The notes beneath the pieces were generated by a model. It was not told where the DNA came from and did not search any database. It saw only the letters and a program-made list of their open reading frames with translations. A stretch of 64,000 bases of DNA from Epiperipatus broadwayi (lineage: Eukaryota > Onychophora > Udeonychophora > Euonychophora > Peripatidae), in assembly GCA_028023455.1 (NCBI GenBank), contig JAQFVV010012396.1, positions 9,586,085-9,650,084 on the forward strand. The letters are read 5' to 3'. Below are positions 20,500 through 32,182 of this stretch, piece after piece. A program made the translations under genes and the position numbers. How positions within the stretch are numbered: the first letter of the stretch is position 1; the number at the start of each line of letters is the position of its first letter.

Positions 20500-21140
20500 A
20501 GCTCTTGAGTTATTAGATGTTTAATTTTTTTCTTAACAACAATAAAAAAAGTTTAATAATTACTCAACATTATGCATATGAATATGTGTGAATGCATGTG
20601 TTGAATAGACAGATACAAATAAAAATAAAAGTTACAAGGTATATAAAACTTTTTTTATATTAATATAAAATAAAATTTAGTATTTATTAAAAGCCTTATA
20701 TAAATACTGCATGAAATAAGATTGCTATAAAACAGACTAAATGTGCATGATTAATAATATAAATAACAGAGAACATGCAATATTTATTAGCAGTACTTTA
20801 AATATATCAAGTACAAAAAAAAAGAGCTGAAACTGATTTGCCATGAGAACCTAATATTAACACACACATATAATATATTTGATTATAAAAGTGTATCCTT
20901 ACATCAATCTTATAATCTGGATTTTGAATATTGATGTGTTGAACTAGAAAAAATTTCAGGTTTCTAACAGAAAACCATCCAATGTCAGTCACTAAATGGA
21001 TATCTAACAGTTTTTACTTATAGAATAAAACAAAGAATAATAATCTTTTATTAACATTATTCACAAGTTGGCTAGTTTGCTAAATAATCTCTTTTCTTGC
21101 CTGTTCTTTTTTAAACATTGTTGAAAAGCTATTTTAATTA
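20500..21140. other. AT-rich spacer upstream of ASB gene 2
   Basis: Should contain intron or 5' exon sequence of the ASB gene. No exon could be identified. Confidence 0.35.
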
Positions 21141-21149
21141 TATTAATAA

Positions 21150-21545
21150 GGTTGTACCAAATAATACTATCCCTTCAAAATCTTCTACAGCAGTTTTAGA
21201 AGAAGCATTTTGTACATTAAAAAAGAGAAATATAATGAGTAAAAGTAAATAAGAATTATTTAAATCATATGAATTTTGGAAATATGATTGCTTTCACATG
21301 TAATGCTTCTGTAAGCAAAAAAGTAAATATAAATATTAAAAAGATTAAGACAATGTTCAGTGAATTTTCAAAGAACGATTGAATGGTTTGAAAATGAATG
21401 ATTGATAATGAAGGACAAAAATTTAACAATTATAAATATCTTTAACAAATTTGGTGAATGAAATACTTATTTCTGAAGAAATCAATCCTTTGCCAAAGAT
21501 TAATGATTAATGTAAAATTAGAATGAATGTTGGATCTGATAAAAG
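21150..21545 (+). mobile_element. RTE-like LINE relic, RT fragment
   Basis: TCTTCTACAGCAGTTTTAGAAGAAGCATTTTGTACATTAAAA (shown split) parallels 33125-33170 of the fuller copy. The NVKKTK-like run (AATATTAAAAAGATTAAGAC) and AATTATAAATATCTT (the NYKYL motif) follow in the right order. It therefore covers the end of the RT palm and the thumb. Many stops. Confidence 0.65.
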
Positions 21546-21549
21546 TGGT

Positions 21550-22980
21550 TATTTTGTTTTATATTGGAAAACTAAAATAAAAAAATCTAAGAATATTAAT
21601 TTAAATAAACCGAATCAGAAAACATAAAAAAAATTGAGAATTCTAATTGTCATTAATTATTGGAATAATCTCACATTCAACCATTGGGTCATAGAATGAA
21701 AGACCAAGAGCCCTCCCTACTCATCAGTGAGCAACAAAATTCTTGAATGTTGGCAACTCATATAATGAGACTCTCCTTTAACTGTCAATAAGTGGAATTT
21801 ACATTGATAGAGTAAAAAAAAGAATTTGGCTGTAAATAAAAAAATTAATTTATTGTCCATTCCCAAGAATCATTCCTACAAATTATCAATTTTTATACTC
21901 TGATTTGAGTGACTACTTTTTTTTTCCAATATCAAAAACCTATCTGAAGAAAGATGTGTGTACATCATCAAGGCCTTCTTACTGCAATTTTCTCATCAAC
22001 ATATTTAAATCACAGAATATTAGGACAAAACTAAAAAAAAAAGGTTAAAAATACAATATAAAATATGCAAAGTAGGTTAATTTTACTGCATCACTTTGTA
22101 GGCGAATCCATTAATTTATAACAACAACAACAACAACAAAAAAAAAACAGAAGAGAGAATTTGATGCTATAGTCAATTCAAGAAGAGAAATATTTTTTAC
22201 TGTACCAAACCAAATACTTTCAAATATATGCACAATAATTTAAACAATAAAAAGGGAAAATATTAGTCAGCTGCCACTAATATGGTTTCCATTATAGCTA
22301 CAATGCTGGTAAATACACTAATTGTCAAAATTTCAATAAACAAGTTATTATTGTTTTATTTTAAATGTTTAAAGATAAGATAATCTTCCAGGTTAACATT
22401 ACTATCTCATATTTATGCAGATTTTGAGTTTGAAGATAATATGTAGGCAATAAAGAACATTGATGAAACATAAGTAAATCTGAGATCACTCAAATAAAAA
22501 TAAATCTTAAAAACTACATAATATTGAAAAATTCAAAGTGTAAAGGATCTTAAAGAAGACAATCTAAAACTCTGAACATTCAAATGTAATATAAATTTAA
22601 TTATAAATATAAAAAGTCTTTGAAAAGTCAATAGTTAAATAGTTAAAGTGAACAAACTGATTGATACACAAATATATGCTTAAAAATAACTATTTAATAA
22701 ACTTTAATATGATACTGAAAATCTTAAAAAGTGAGTAAAATATATTATTAATAGCATGTGCTGTGATGGTTAAGCTGAAACTTTAAACTTTGCATGGAAA
22801 ATGAAGCAAATAACTTTAATAGTTCTAGGTTTCTATTATTAATGAACATAATTCTTCTGGCAATGTATGTGCAAATTGCTTTTGAGAGCAGAATTATCTA
22901 TATTCTATAAACTTTTTATATATACAAGTAAAATGTCCATTAATTAAAAACTATTGTAATAACAATAAAAATAAAAAATA
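21550..22980. other. AT-rich spacer
   Basis: A (CAA)n run at about 22120-22137; otherwise nothing recognised. Confidence 0.4.
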
Positions 22981-22989
22981 TAACAGTAA

Positions 22990-23720
22990 TTAACTATTAT
23001 ATACAGGTTTTCAATCTGCAGAAGTACTTTTAGTTAATTCCTTAACCCTCCTCAACAGCCATTAAATTAAAAAAACATAACAGAAGCAAACATCATCAAC
23101 TCAAATCCCAAGAATCTCAAATTTTAACATTAGCAGCATGTCTACTAATTATATTCATTTTATTTCTGTTTATTAATATCACCTCTTTAATTTTTCTTAT
23201 ATTATGGTTTTTCTCTTCATGAAGAATCTTAACACTTTCAAGATAAAACTTAAATTTATATTCATGATTCAAGAAAATTGAAGCACTCATTAAATCACTA
23301 TTATTTTTATTTTTCACATGCTTGTATGACAATTCATACTCCTTTAATCTTTTTTCAATACTGCAACTCGATTCACCTATAGATGATAACATATATTCAT
23401 TAAAAATTTGATAAACAACATTACTTTTTGACTTGACAGGTATGACATTTTTAGAATTATTCACTAACTTATTCACATTATTTGTAACACAAAACAAAAT
23501 ATTAACACATCCGTGTATATATATATCCTTAAAACAATTTCACTTGAGCATTTGAAATATATGGAATAGATATCCATTTTTTATTATCAATCTTTAACTC
23601 CTTTAAATCATTATAATTCTTTTTAAACTGACATAATGTATTGTTAATTTGTTCAATTTTATAATCAACTTCAAGCAAGAAGAGTCACCTTTTTTAAAAA
23701 TTACTTTGATTTATTAAAAG
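22990..23720 (-). mobile_element. Penelope-like element relic (thumb remnant, endonuclease, tail)
   Basis: Minus strand. About 23700-23530 reads LKELKIDNKKWISIP, matching the pre-endonuclease part of the 16 kb relic. 23497-23117 is open: VNKLVNNSKNVIPVKSKSN, then VVYQIFNEYMLSSIGES (GIY-YIG-like: VYxI ... SIGE), RLKEYE, ASIFLNHEYKF and EEKNHNIRKIKEVILI. The Cys pair of the PLE CxC cluster is lost. The 3' tail lies at about 23110-22990. Confidence 0.78.
23015..23060 (-). ncRNA. hammerhead-ribozyme-like motif, PLE tail copy D
   Basis: Minus strand: GGCTG, TTGAGGA (CTGANGA with C3 changed), GGGTTAA-GGAA-TTAACT hairpin, AAAAG (GAAAG changed), TACTT, then CTGCAG. Stem II (GTTAA/TTAAC) is perfect. 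Stem I pairs GGCTG with CTGC, with one mismatch. Two core changes probably abolish cleavage. Confidence 0.5.
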
Positions 23721-23769
23721 TTATGAAAATATCCATTATATTTGGTTATTTTTTTAATATGGGGCACTA

Positions 23770-26700
23770 GACTGAAGCAAGTAGCACTTCAGCTCTTATC
23801 ATCAATACGTTGTCCAGTATTTTCCCTGTCAACTATTAGAAACTTCTAAAGAGGGAAAGAAATGGAATATCTTGCAGATAAATTGCCAAGAAAGTTTTTT
23901 GTTTCAAGTAAAATAAAATACTAACATTACGTGTAACTATAGTCAATGTTTGTGTGATAACACTTAAAAGAGGGATTATTCAAGACAAAATGGTAAGATA
24001 GTTTAAAAGGGAAAAACTTTAAGGTTTTATATTGTTTTTGAATATTCAAGTCAAATAAATAAAAAGATATATACTATAAAAATATAGAACATATACTGAA
24101 ATTTGAGATTGTCAAATAAGACATTATATTTTGTTCATGGCAATAATTATTCATGGAGGGAATTATATTATAAGCCACTGAGAATAATATGAATGAAACT
24201 ATCTTAATGAAAGTTACATTGAAATAAATTATTTATTTTTTATATACATATGTGGGAACTTATAATGAACAGTTAAAAAATATAAAAGATTTGAACTTTT
24301 GTTCTGATATCCAACTGGAGAAGAATTCAAAAGAGAATTTATAAAAAAATTATTATTTATTTATTTGTAGAGGTCTCTCTTGTAAAAAATTAAGCACTCA
24401 AGGTGCATGTACTAAGGTTATAGCCTTATTTAAGTATTATTTTTTATTAATAAATTATGTTATTATTTATTAATTTGTCTGATTGTTATTTTTATGCACA
24501 TACTAAAGTAAGTATTGGGTATAATACTTTTCTATTTTCAAAAATACACAAGTTAATAATATCTAATTAGTGTACTGTCATAATACCTTTTGTTTTATAT
24601 AACACACGCTAATAATTATACAGCATTAATGCCACACACACATGACTTGCAGAAAGAAAATTCCTCATAGCTCTGAGAACATAGCTCTCCAATGTGCAAA
24701 GTTTGGAATGTATGGTTATAGAAGAAAATTGTTGTTAATTCCTGTATTGTGATTTTATATATATATAATCCCAAATACTACTCTTCAATTTTACTGTTAT
24801 ATAATTGTTGATCATTTATTTAACAGATTACTCTAAAACTATCATTTGCTTCTTATTTTTGATTATCAGCATACCAGTTGGCTGCTCTGCACATAGTTTC
24901 CATTTCAATATATATTGTACTGGTCACTTCATCTTCTATACTTTTGATCACCAAGGGCACCACCAGGTCACTAATGACCTAGAAATTTTAATTTATAGTG
25001 ATCAAAAGTTACTAATAATGATGGTTGCCATCAACTAGACCCAGGGAGAAAAAGATATTTAAGATTGTTCAGACAATTGAGAAAAGACAATAGAGACAAA
25101 TGTCAGCCCAAAATAATTTTAAATAATTTTCAAAGTTTATTAAATTCAAAAATAAAATAAATCTTAGGCAAACAAAAATATAAAATTTTGACCCAGATTC
25201 ATCTAGAGTATTTATCAGAGAGTGTACAACAGTTTTGCAAAATTAAATACCCTGGCAGATAATTTCATTTTCTCACCTATAATTTAAAAAGAGGGGTTTA
25301 TAATATCTTCCTGCCAGCGATTTATAAAAATTAATTCCAGTTTCATATTTAGAGATTTCAAAAATAAAATGATCGTGCAAGGAATACAATAAAACAGCAC
25401 AGGTGAGCTTTCCTTGGCCCAGAATAAAGCATCGGGACCAAGAATGAATGTCATATGTCCACAAAACATCTCATGATATACCACTTTTAAGGCAATTCAT
25501 GGTTGACCCAAATACAAAACAATAAAAAAATAGAACAAGAGAAGATTACTATTATGCATAATCTTAAATGGAAGAAAATAAAATCCCTGATCTAGAAAAA
25601 ACAGAACAATACACTTGATAAATTACCAGCCAAAAGATTTATGGTCTGTAAGAAACACAAACCAAACTTATTTAAATTAATTATAATGAAAAGGGACAGG
25701 TGAGATAAAAAAATTACTAATATCTGCCCAAGTATTTATGAAGGTTAGTAATGTAAAATGAGAAAAGTATACAAAGCATATAAAATAGAAACTCACAATA
25801 CACTCTCAGATAAATGAAAAAATGGAATCTTAAAGCTAAGAATCCAGCACACACTATAAATAAAATACATAATAAATGCTTGAAGAGATTTAAATTAAAT
25901 ATATAAAACGTATTACAAAGCAAAATTTCTTTTAAGACTAAGCTGAGTCTTTAACATAGATTTAAATCCTGGTTAGGAAATGAAAATGTGTTACCTTGAA
26001 GCATAATGTTAGGTCTGGGTTATGACTTTCAGCAGCACACACAGTTTATTTCATTTGAAAGTTCCTATGAAGATTTTGGTTTCCATTTATATGTTCAGGA
26101 GGCAATCCTAGGGCTTAGTTTTTGTTCAAGCTTTTATGTCATGATATTGAAGAAACAATCTGGGCTCCATTTTTGGGTTGGTTTAACACTGCAAGTTGTA
26201 GATAAGATTCACCATGGTATGTAGTTTTGGCATTCTACAGAGATGATTTTATTTAAAAATTGGAAGACAGTAATATAATTTCAGCAGATTTTCCTAATGG
26301 TGAATAGCAAAAGGTAATATTAATAATGGCGATCTCCAGACATGGACAGAAATCTTTTTAAAAAAATCAGGCAGCACAGCAACTTGAATCAGAATCACAA
26401 GTAGAATAAAAGTGAATAGCTGAATAACTACTCAATACACAGAATAAACTGAATAGCTGAATAATATTTAGTCTGAAATCCCAGGATTATTTATATGCAC
26501 TCGTATCTCCTGTGTCATCTTTAAGTAGCAGATTTTTCCCAGAGCAAATCTCTATCTCAGACATAATTTTAATTAAAAATCTGACCAGGGATCTTAAAAA
26601 TTAATTAATACAAAATTAAATCTCTGCTCATTTCAAAATAAATTAAAATAAATTACAATTAAAATAAAAGAACAAGAATGCAATTAACTTTTCTTTTAAA

Positions 26701-28450
26701 ACTAAAAGCTTTTTCAAAAACATTAGAAATTTTAAATTAGAATGTTTTGACAAATAGATTTAAAAAAACAAGTGTCAAAAGATATTTTATTTTAAACTAA
26801 AATAAAATCTACTGAAGAAAAATGAAATCAGAGACTTTTAAAATATACCAGAGTATGTTGTTAATGCACACACTCTTAATATATAAATTAGAATAACATA
26901 CAATACTTTAAAAATAATTTTCCTATAACACTTTATAAAATCAAAAAGATTTAACTTTTGCGATGGAATTCTTGAAGTGGATAAAGTATCTGGTTCAATA
27001 TATATATACACACACACATATAGTATTTCTTTTGCTATATTTTACTTCAAATGTACAGTATTTTTGAGACAAAAATCCATTGGAAAGATATGTAAAATAT
27101 AACAGTGGAAAAAATATATAAATATCTTTTAAATGCATTTAAACAGAACAAGTCTCATCAATTAGAGTTAACCATTAAAACCCTTCTCAATACTTATACT
27201 TTGAAATATGTATTTATTTGTGTGACTTATATAAACTTAATTTATAAAAACTAATTTTTTTTTTAAACTAATACTTATTTCAAACTGTTGTCTTTTAATA
27301 AATATCTAAAACATTGTTTTGGGCCAGAAATTATAATACTTTCTTTAACATTAGATTCAGACTTCAAACCCTATTGAAAATCAAATATATCTATCATTCT
27401 TTATAAAATCACATGAGACTTGCTTGTGTTAATTATAGCCTGATGTGTCACATCTATATCCAATGTAACAATAGAGGTTAGATGATCCAAGATAGCAGAG
27501 TTTTTAAATTTAATATTAAAATTATAATACCATTGAAGAATAAAATACTAGATATATTTGGAAATTTCATATTTAATATTTACATTTTATTTTTATTACT
27601 ACTATTTTTAAAAAAGAAATTATGAAAAAATTGATTACAATATTTACATTTTTTTTTTTTTTGGATTAACTCATTTACAGAAAAAAAAAAAAACATAGAC
27701 TTTTTTTTTCTTTTTGTTTATTTTCCTTAGTCAGAAATCAATTCATCTTGCTAACAAATAATTTTATCATAATTCATTTCTAAAAGCATGAACCAAATTA
27801 ACAAATAAATTAGAATAAATGAATACAATAGGATTATTGATTTTATCTAAAAAAATTTACATTAGTCATATGCATTATCTTATATCTGTTTACATTATTC
27901 TTAATACTATCTTTTATTTCATTCACATGATTATAGATATATATTAATAAAAATATATGATTCCTAATATGAATTTTGATTTGAAAAGATCTTGCTAATT
28001 AGGTTTAATCATCTCACTTTTTCCCAATAATCAGACATTATGTTATACATTTCTGTATGAATTATAGAAATTTAATTTATAAACATTGTTCAAACTACAA
28101 ACTTAGAATATAAGAATCTTAAATTATTTCAACTAACCAAACATTACAATTTTTTTAATCAGCATGTGATTATTGGTAAGAATTGAGATGGTCAAACCTA
28201 ACTGATCAGATGTGTTGGAGTCAAAATGCATATTAGTAGGCATTTAAATATTTTTTCTAATGACTACAATTATAGAATAAAATTAATTTACAGAAATATG
28301 AGTGGCATGAGTAATATAAAATAGTTAAATAAGATCAATGTAATTATCATGCAGATTTGTAAAAATTGATAAATATACAAGAAGGTTGGCTTGGATTTAC
28401 AATATTAAGATGTTTTTATTTATTATACTATTCCTAATAATAAAAGTCTA
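23770..28450. other. long AT-rich region without recognised genes
   Basis: Short open frames occur near 24805-25038 and 25273-25484, but they show no family signature. 24944-25009 has a 12-bp inverted pair ACTTTTGATCAC/GTGATCAAAAGT with GGTCACTAATGACC between. I recognise nothing else apart from the small repeat at 24401. Confidence 0.4.
24401..24440. repeat. dispersed hairpin-bearing repeat, copy 2
   Basis: ACTAAGGTTATAGCCTTATTTAAGTATTA (split across the stem ACTAAGG/CCTTA) parallels 9261-9300 and 35814-35850. Confidence 0.45.
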
Positions 28451-28454
28451 TAAC

Positions 28455-28590
28455 ATGGTTGCTGGATATGAGATGTATTAAAAACAGATGCATCAAATCT
28501 AAGCTCTTTAGTGATGAAGGGCATTACTCGGGAAGTAGTCTGAGTTTATGATAGCACTATTATCTAGTATTCATTGATTATTCAAGAATA
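28455..28590 (-). repeat. possible decayed relative of the 53 kb fold-back element
   Basis: On the minus strand CCTTCATCACTAAAGAGCTTAG and ATAATCAATGAATACTAGAT resemble the core and arm of the element at 53091-53492. Weak similarity only. Confidence 0.3.
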
Positions 28591-29256
28591 AATGTTTCTG
28601 AAGTAGTGTGAATCACATGTTAAATGAAAGCAAATTTAATCACGTAATGTTTGTTGGTATAAATCAAATATGCTTTAGCAATTTTTTAGTTTAATTTTCT
28701 TTTTTAGAATTTCTGATTTTATTACATCATTTATAATAACAGGTAAACTTTTCAGAAAATGAGTTTAATTTTTTTATTTTACTGTGAATTTTTGTCTTGC
28801 GACTAAATGGCTGACTGTTATTAGTTTTAATTTTAACTTCTTGGACTAACATCTTTATTATTGTGGTGTGTATTAACTGCTATCAAATTGAATTAGTTTT
28901 AGTTCATTAAAATCTAAATGGTTTGTGATGCATTCAACCATTTCTTTCTTCATTCTAATTGTTTCTTTTATCTTCACACCTTTTGCTTTTAATTTTCTTT
29001 AGTTTTTGAATATGGATAAAACTTAAACATTATGGACTTTTCAAGATATCAGTCATATTTCTAATGTTGTGCATTTATGTAACTACATTTTCATCTTTTA
29101 ATTATATGTATAACAAATTCTAATATTTCTCTTTTGTGCACCTATATATATATATGTAATATAAAAATAAAATGTCTGTTAATTAAAACAAAATTGTAAT
29201 TACAATAAAAATAATAATAATAATGGTAACAAACTATTAAAAATAATCCTTAAATT

Positions 29257-29302
29257 CGCAGAAGTACTTTCGGTTAATTTCTTGAACCTGCCTCAACTGC
29301 CA
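29257..29302 (-). ncRNA. hammerhead-ribozyme-like motif, PLE tail copy E
   Basis: Minus strand: GGCAG, TTGAGGC, A, GGTT-CAAGAAATT-AACC hairpin, GAAAG, TACTT, then CTGCG. Stem I GCAG/CTGC and stem II GGTT/AACC pair perfectly, and the GAAA box is intact. The first core box has T for C3 and C for A9 relative to CUGANGA. Predicted scissile site is after TACTT. Confidence 0.55.
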
Positions 29303-29881
29303 TTAAAATTCAAAAAAAAAAAAGAGAAAACAAAGCGGAATCAAATGTCATCAATTCAAATTCCACGAATCTCGTATTTTAATGTTAGCAGATTGCCTAT
29401 TTATTAAATGCATTTTATTCCTATTTATAAAAATTGCCTCCTTAATTTTTCTTTTATTATGGTTTCTCTCTTTGTGAAGAATTTTCACATTTTCAAAATC
29501 AAATTTAAATTTATGTTTACATGTTTTTTCATGATCAAAGAAAACTGAAGGAGAAATTAAATAACTATTATTTTTATTTGAGATTGAGGGAGCATGAATT
29601 GTTATATAAATGTGCAAAAAGTAAAAATAATGGTTATTTAATTTCTCCTTTCGTTTTCTTTGATCATGAAGAAACATGTAAATATAAATTTAAATTTGAT
29701 TTTGAAAATGTGAAAATTCTTCACGAAGAGAAAAACCATAATAAAAGAAAAATTTTTATAAATAGGAATAAAATGCATTTAATAAATAGGCAATCTGCTA
29801 ACATTAAAATACGAGATTCATGGAATTTGAATTGATGACGTTTGCTTCCGCTTTGTTTTCTTCTTTTTTTTTAATTTTAAT

Positions 29882-29926
29882 GGCAGTTGAGGCAGGTTCA
29901 AGAAATTAACTGAAAGTACTTCTGCG
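29882..29926 (+). ncRNA. hammerhead-ribozyme-like motif, PLE tail copy F
   Basis: GGCAG (29882-29886), TTGAGGC, AGGTT-CAAGAAATT-AACT, GAAA (29912-29915), GTACTT, CTGC (29922-29925). Stem I pairs GCAG with CTGC; stem II pairs AGTT with AACT around a bulged G; stem III would be AG/CT closing a 2-nt loop. The predicted cleavage point is between 29921 and 29922. Core changes as in copy E. Confidence 0.55.
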
Positions 29927-30304
29927 AATTTAAGAATTGTTTTTAATAGTTTGTTATCATTATTATTATTATTATTTTTATTGTAATTACAATATATATA
30001 TATATATATTATCCAATGAACTTGCCAATAGCTCTTAACAAGTTTTTCAGAATATCCCCAACCCCAGTCCACAAAAAAGATAACAATAGAAATATATTTA
30101 GAGGACTTAAAATCAAATCACTATTTATCACATAACTACCAAAAGTTGTTAGTAACTATGGTTATTTAAAAGCCAGAATAGCAAGATATATAAATACTGG
30201 ACTGAGTTTCAATCTGCATGACTATACAAGTAAATTAATTTGAATTTAAAACATTATTGTGTTTTCAATTTGGGCTTATAGTTTAATAGTTAACTAAAAT
30301 GGTA

Positions 30305-30515
30305 AAAGATATCTGATGGATGGTTGCAATGCTTTCAGATTCATGAATCCTCATTGATGAAAGTCATATGCTAAAAAGTAATATGAGGATATTGGATAAG
30401 TAGACACTAGATAAATATGTTGATGCACTAGCCGTCTAGCATTCATTATTACTATAGCCTGCATTAGGTGGCAATATTATATGAAGAAAGTTTCTACTCT
30501 GTAGGACTTGAAATG
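30305..30515 (-). repeat. partial copy of the 53 kb fold-back family
   Basis: Minus strand carries CTACTTATCCAATATCC and GACTTTCATCAATGAGGATTC, matching the 90-bp core of 53091-53492. 30440-30500 holds one terminal arm (plus-strand ATTCATTATTACTATAGCCTGC and GGTGGCAATATTATATG). The second arm is missing, so it is a half element in inverse orientation. Confidence 0.65.
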
Positions 30516-30836
30516 TTTAGTTGTCAACTTACATGAGGCACTACAATCAATAATAATTTGTTTGAAACTTGATTTAAGGCCAAAGTCACACTTGACAAAT
30601 ATTTATATACTTGTGCAAGCCTATTAAGAAATCCCCTTCCCAATTAAAGAATCACTTTAAATACTCTCCAAAATTTTTATTTAAAATACAAAGTATGATA
30701 TGTGTAAGCTTATTTGTGATTCATAGATTAGTTTGTATAATCACAAAATTCATCTTTAATTTTTAGATGATCACATTTATTTAGAATAATTGCTAATTAA
30801 ATATATGTATATTTCTATATACGATTGTATAATTTA

Positions 30837-30955
30837 GTGTGGTGATCAAAAGATAAACTCATGAACTAAATGTTTTTGAATTGATTCTCAGATTAAAAAA
30901 CTCAACTTGCTTATTTAAATCCTTTGCTACTCTGGTGCTTGATTATCATTTGTCT
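30837..30955 (+). repeat. SINE-like repeat, copy 2
   Basis: Parallels 18815-18925; see the shared GATAAAC-CATGAACTAAA and GGTGCTTGA blocks. Divergent and without a visible flanking duplication. Confidence 0.4.
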
Positions 30956-31162
30956 TATTTCAAAAAGTATTTTATTTATTTGTAATAAGTGTCTTTAACA
31001 GTACACTATGACTTTTCCAACAGTTTTTCATAGAAGACAAATAAAAAATAAGGTATTATTAACAAGTTGTGACAAATGCTAGAAGATGAGGCTTTAAACA
31101 ATTTATTGTCATTCTTTTTCCTGCTAGCTAAGAGTAATTAGTTATCTATTTACTGACCAATA

Positions 31163-31960
31163 TTGAATGTGGACCCATGCTACCATTTGATGATGACTTT
31201 TTATTTAAATACTTACAACTGCAGATCACTTTCAAGTGAAGAAAGATTGAAAAAATTAGAAGAAATGTCTTATATTAAATGGGACATTATTGGACTTTGT
31301 GAAGTTAGAAGAAAAGGCGAAGAGACAATTGATTTAAAAAGTGGACATGTACTCTACTATAAAGGCACACATATTGGAAATACAAGTGGAGTAGGATTCA
31401 TTATAAATAAAAAGTGGAAGAATAACATTGTGGAGATTGATGGTGTATCGGATAGAGTGACAAGATTAGTTATACAACTTAATAGCAGATATCAAATGCA
31501 GATAATTCAGGTTTATGCCCCAACAAGTTTTCATAGTGATGAAATAGTAGACGATTTTTATATGGATGTATAAAAGGCCTTTGATCAGAGCAAACAACAT
31601 TTTAAAATTGTTATATGAGACTTTAATGCTAGAATTGGTAAGCAAATGAAAGATTGAAGTGCTGTAGGTAATTTTGGTTATGGTAATAGAAATGAGAGAG
31701 GACATAGACTTGTGGAGTTTGCAGAAAAAGAAGTTTATATTATGAATTCTTTTTTTGGAAAAAATATTAAAAGAAAATTGACATGGAAGCATCCAAATAA
31801 AGGTACAGCAGAATTGGATTATATTTTGACTAACAGAAAAAAAAATTTCCAAGATTGTAATGTTTTTAATAAATTTAACACAGAAAGTGATCATCAATTA
31901 GTAAGATGTAAAATATGTGTTAATGCAAAACTAGAGAGACAAAAATTATTAAGAAAAACA
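31163..31960 (+). pseudogene. RTE-like LINE APE endonuclease, interrupted
   Basis: Starts near MMTFYLNTYNCRSLSSEERL, with the Asn of TYN, then WDIIGLCEVRRKG with the catalytic Glu. SGVGFIINKKW, VTRLVIQLNSRYQMQIIQVYAP and FHSDE follow. A TAA ends the first open frame at 31571-31573. Sequence similarity continues through DFNARIGKQ after another stop, then in a second frame (31712 on) LTWKHPNKGTAELDYILTNRK and ESDHQLVRC, the SDH end of the fold. At least two stops and one frame change. Confidence 0.78.
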
Positions 31961-32182
31961 ATATTTATAGTTGATATTCCTAATCTTCAGAAACATTCTA
32001 ATGAATTCAAATTAGAACTTACAAATTGGTTTCAAGTATTAGAAGATTTTGAATATGATTCAGATTTGAATGAAATTAATATGAAAATAACTGATACACT
32101 TTTAAAAACTGCAAGCTGGTAGAAAAAAGCAGCAATTGACCAATAAAATTTCTACTGAGACTACAAAATTTATGAAGAAAAA

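Larger units (their letters stand above)
29195..30000. mobile_element. fold-back palindrome of two Penelope-like 3' ends
   Basis: Left arm (minus strand, 29195 to about 29580) and right arm (plus strand, about 29618 to 30000) are inverse copies of the same PLE 3' portion: half of the GIY-YIG endonuclease (FDHEKTC / FDHEETC, KFKFDFENVKILH, RNHNKRKI) plus the whole 3' tail. Both arms break at nearly the same internal point. The 37-nt spacer, translating RLREHELLYKCA on the plus strand, is the PLE sequence just upstream of that break. The right arm lacks a short segment after HNKRKI. Only these 3' portions remain, so the unit is dead as a gene, but the arms are little diverged. Confidence 0.85.

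Noticed and set aside
25273-25484. Two overlapping minus-strand frames of 63-66 codons
   Set aside because: No domain, no splice context, no repeat match; not supported as a gene.
31466-31897. 143-codon minus-strand frame
   Set aside because: Shadow of the LINE endonuclease on the other strand.
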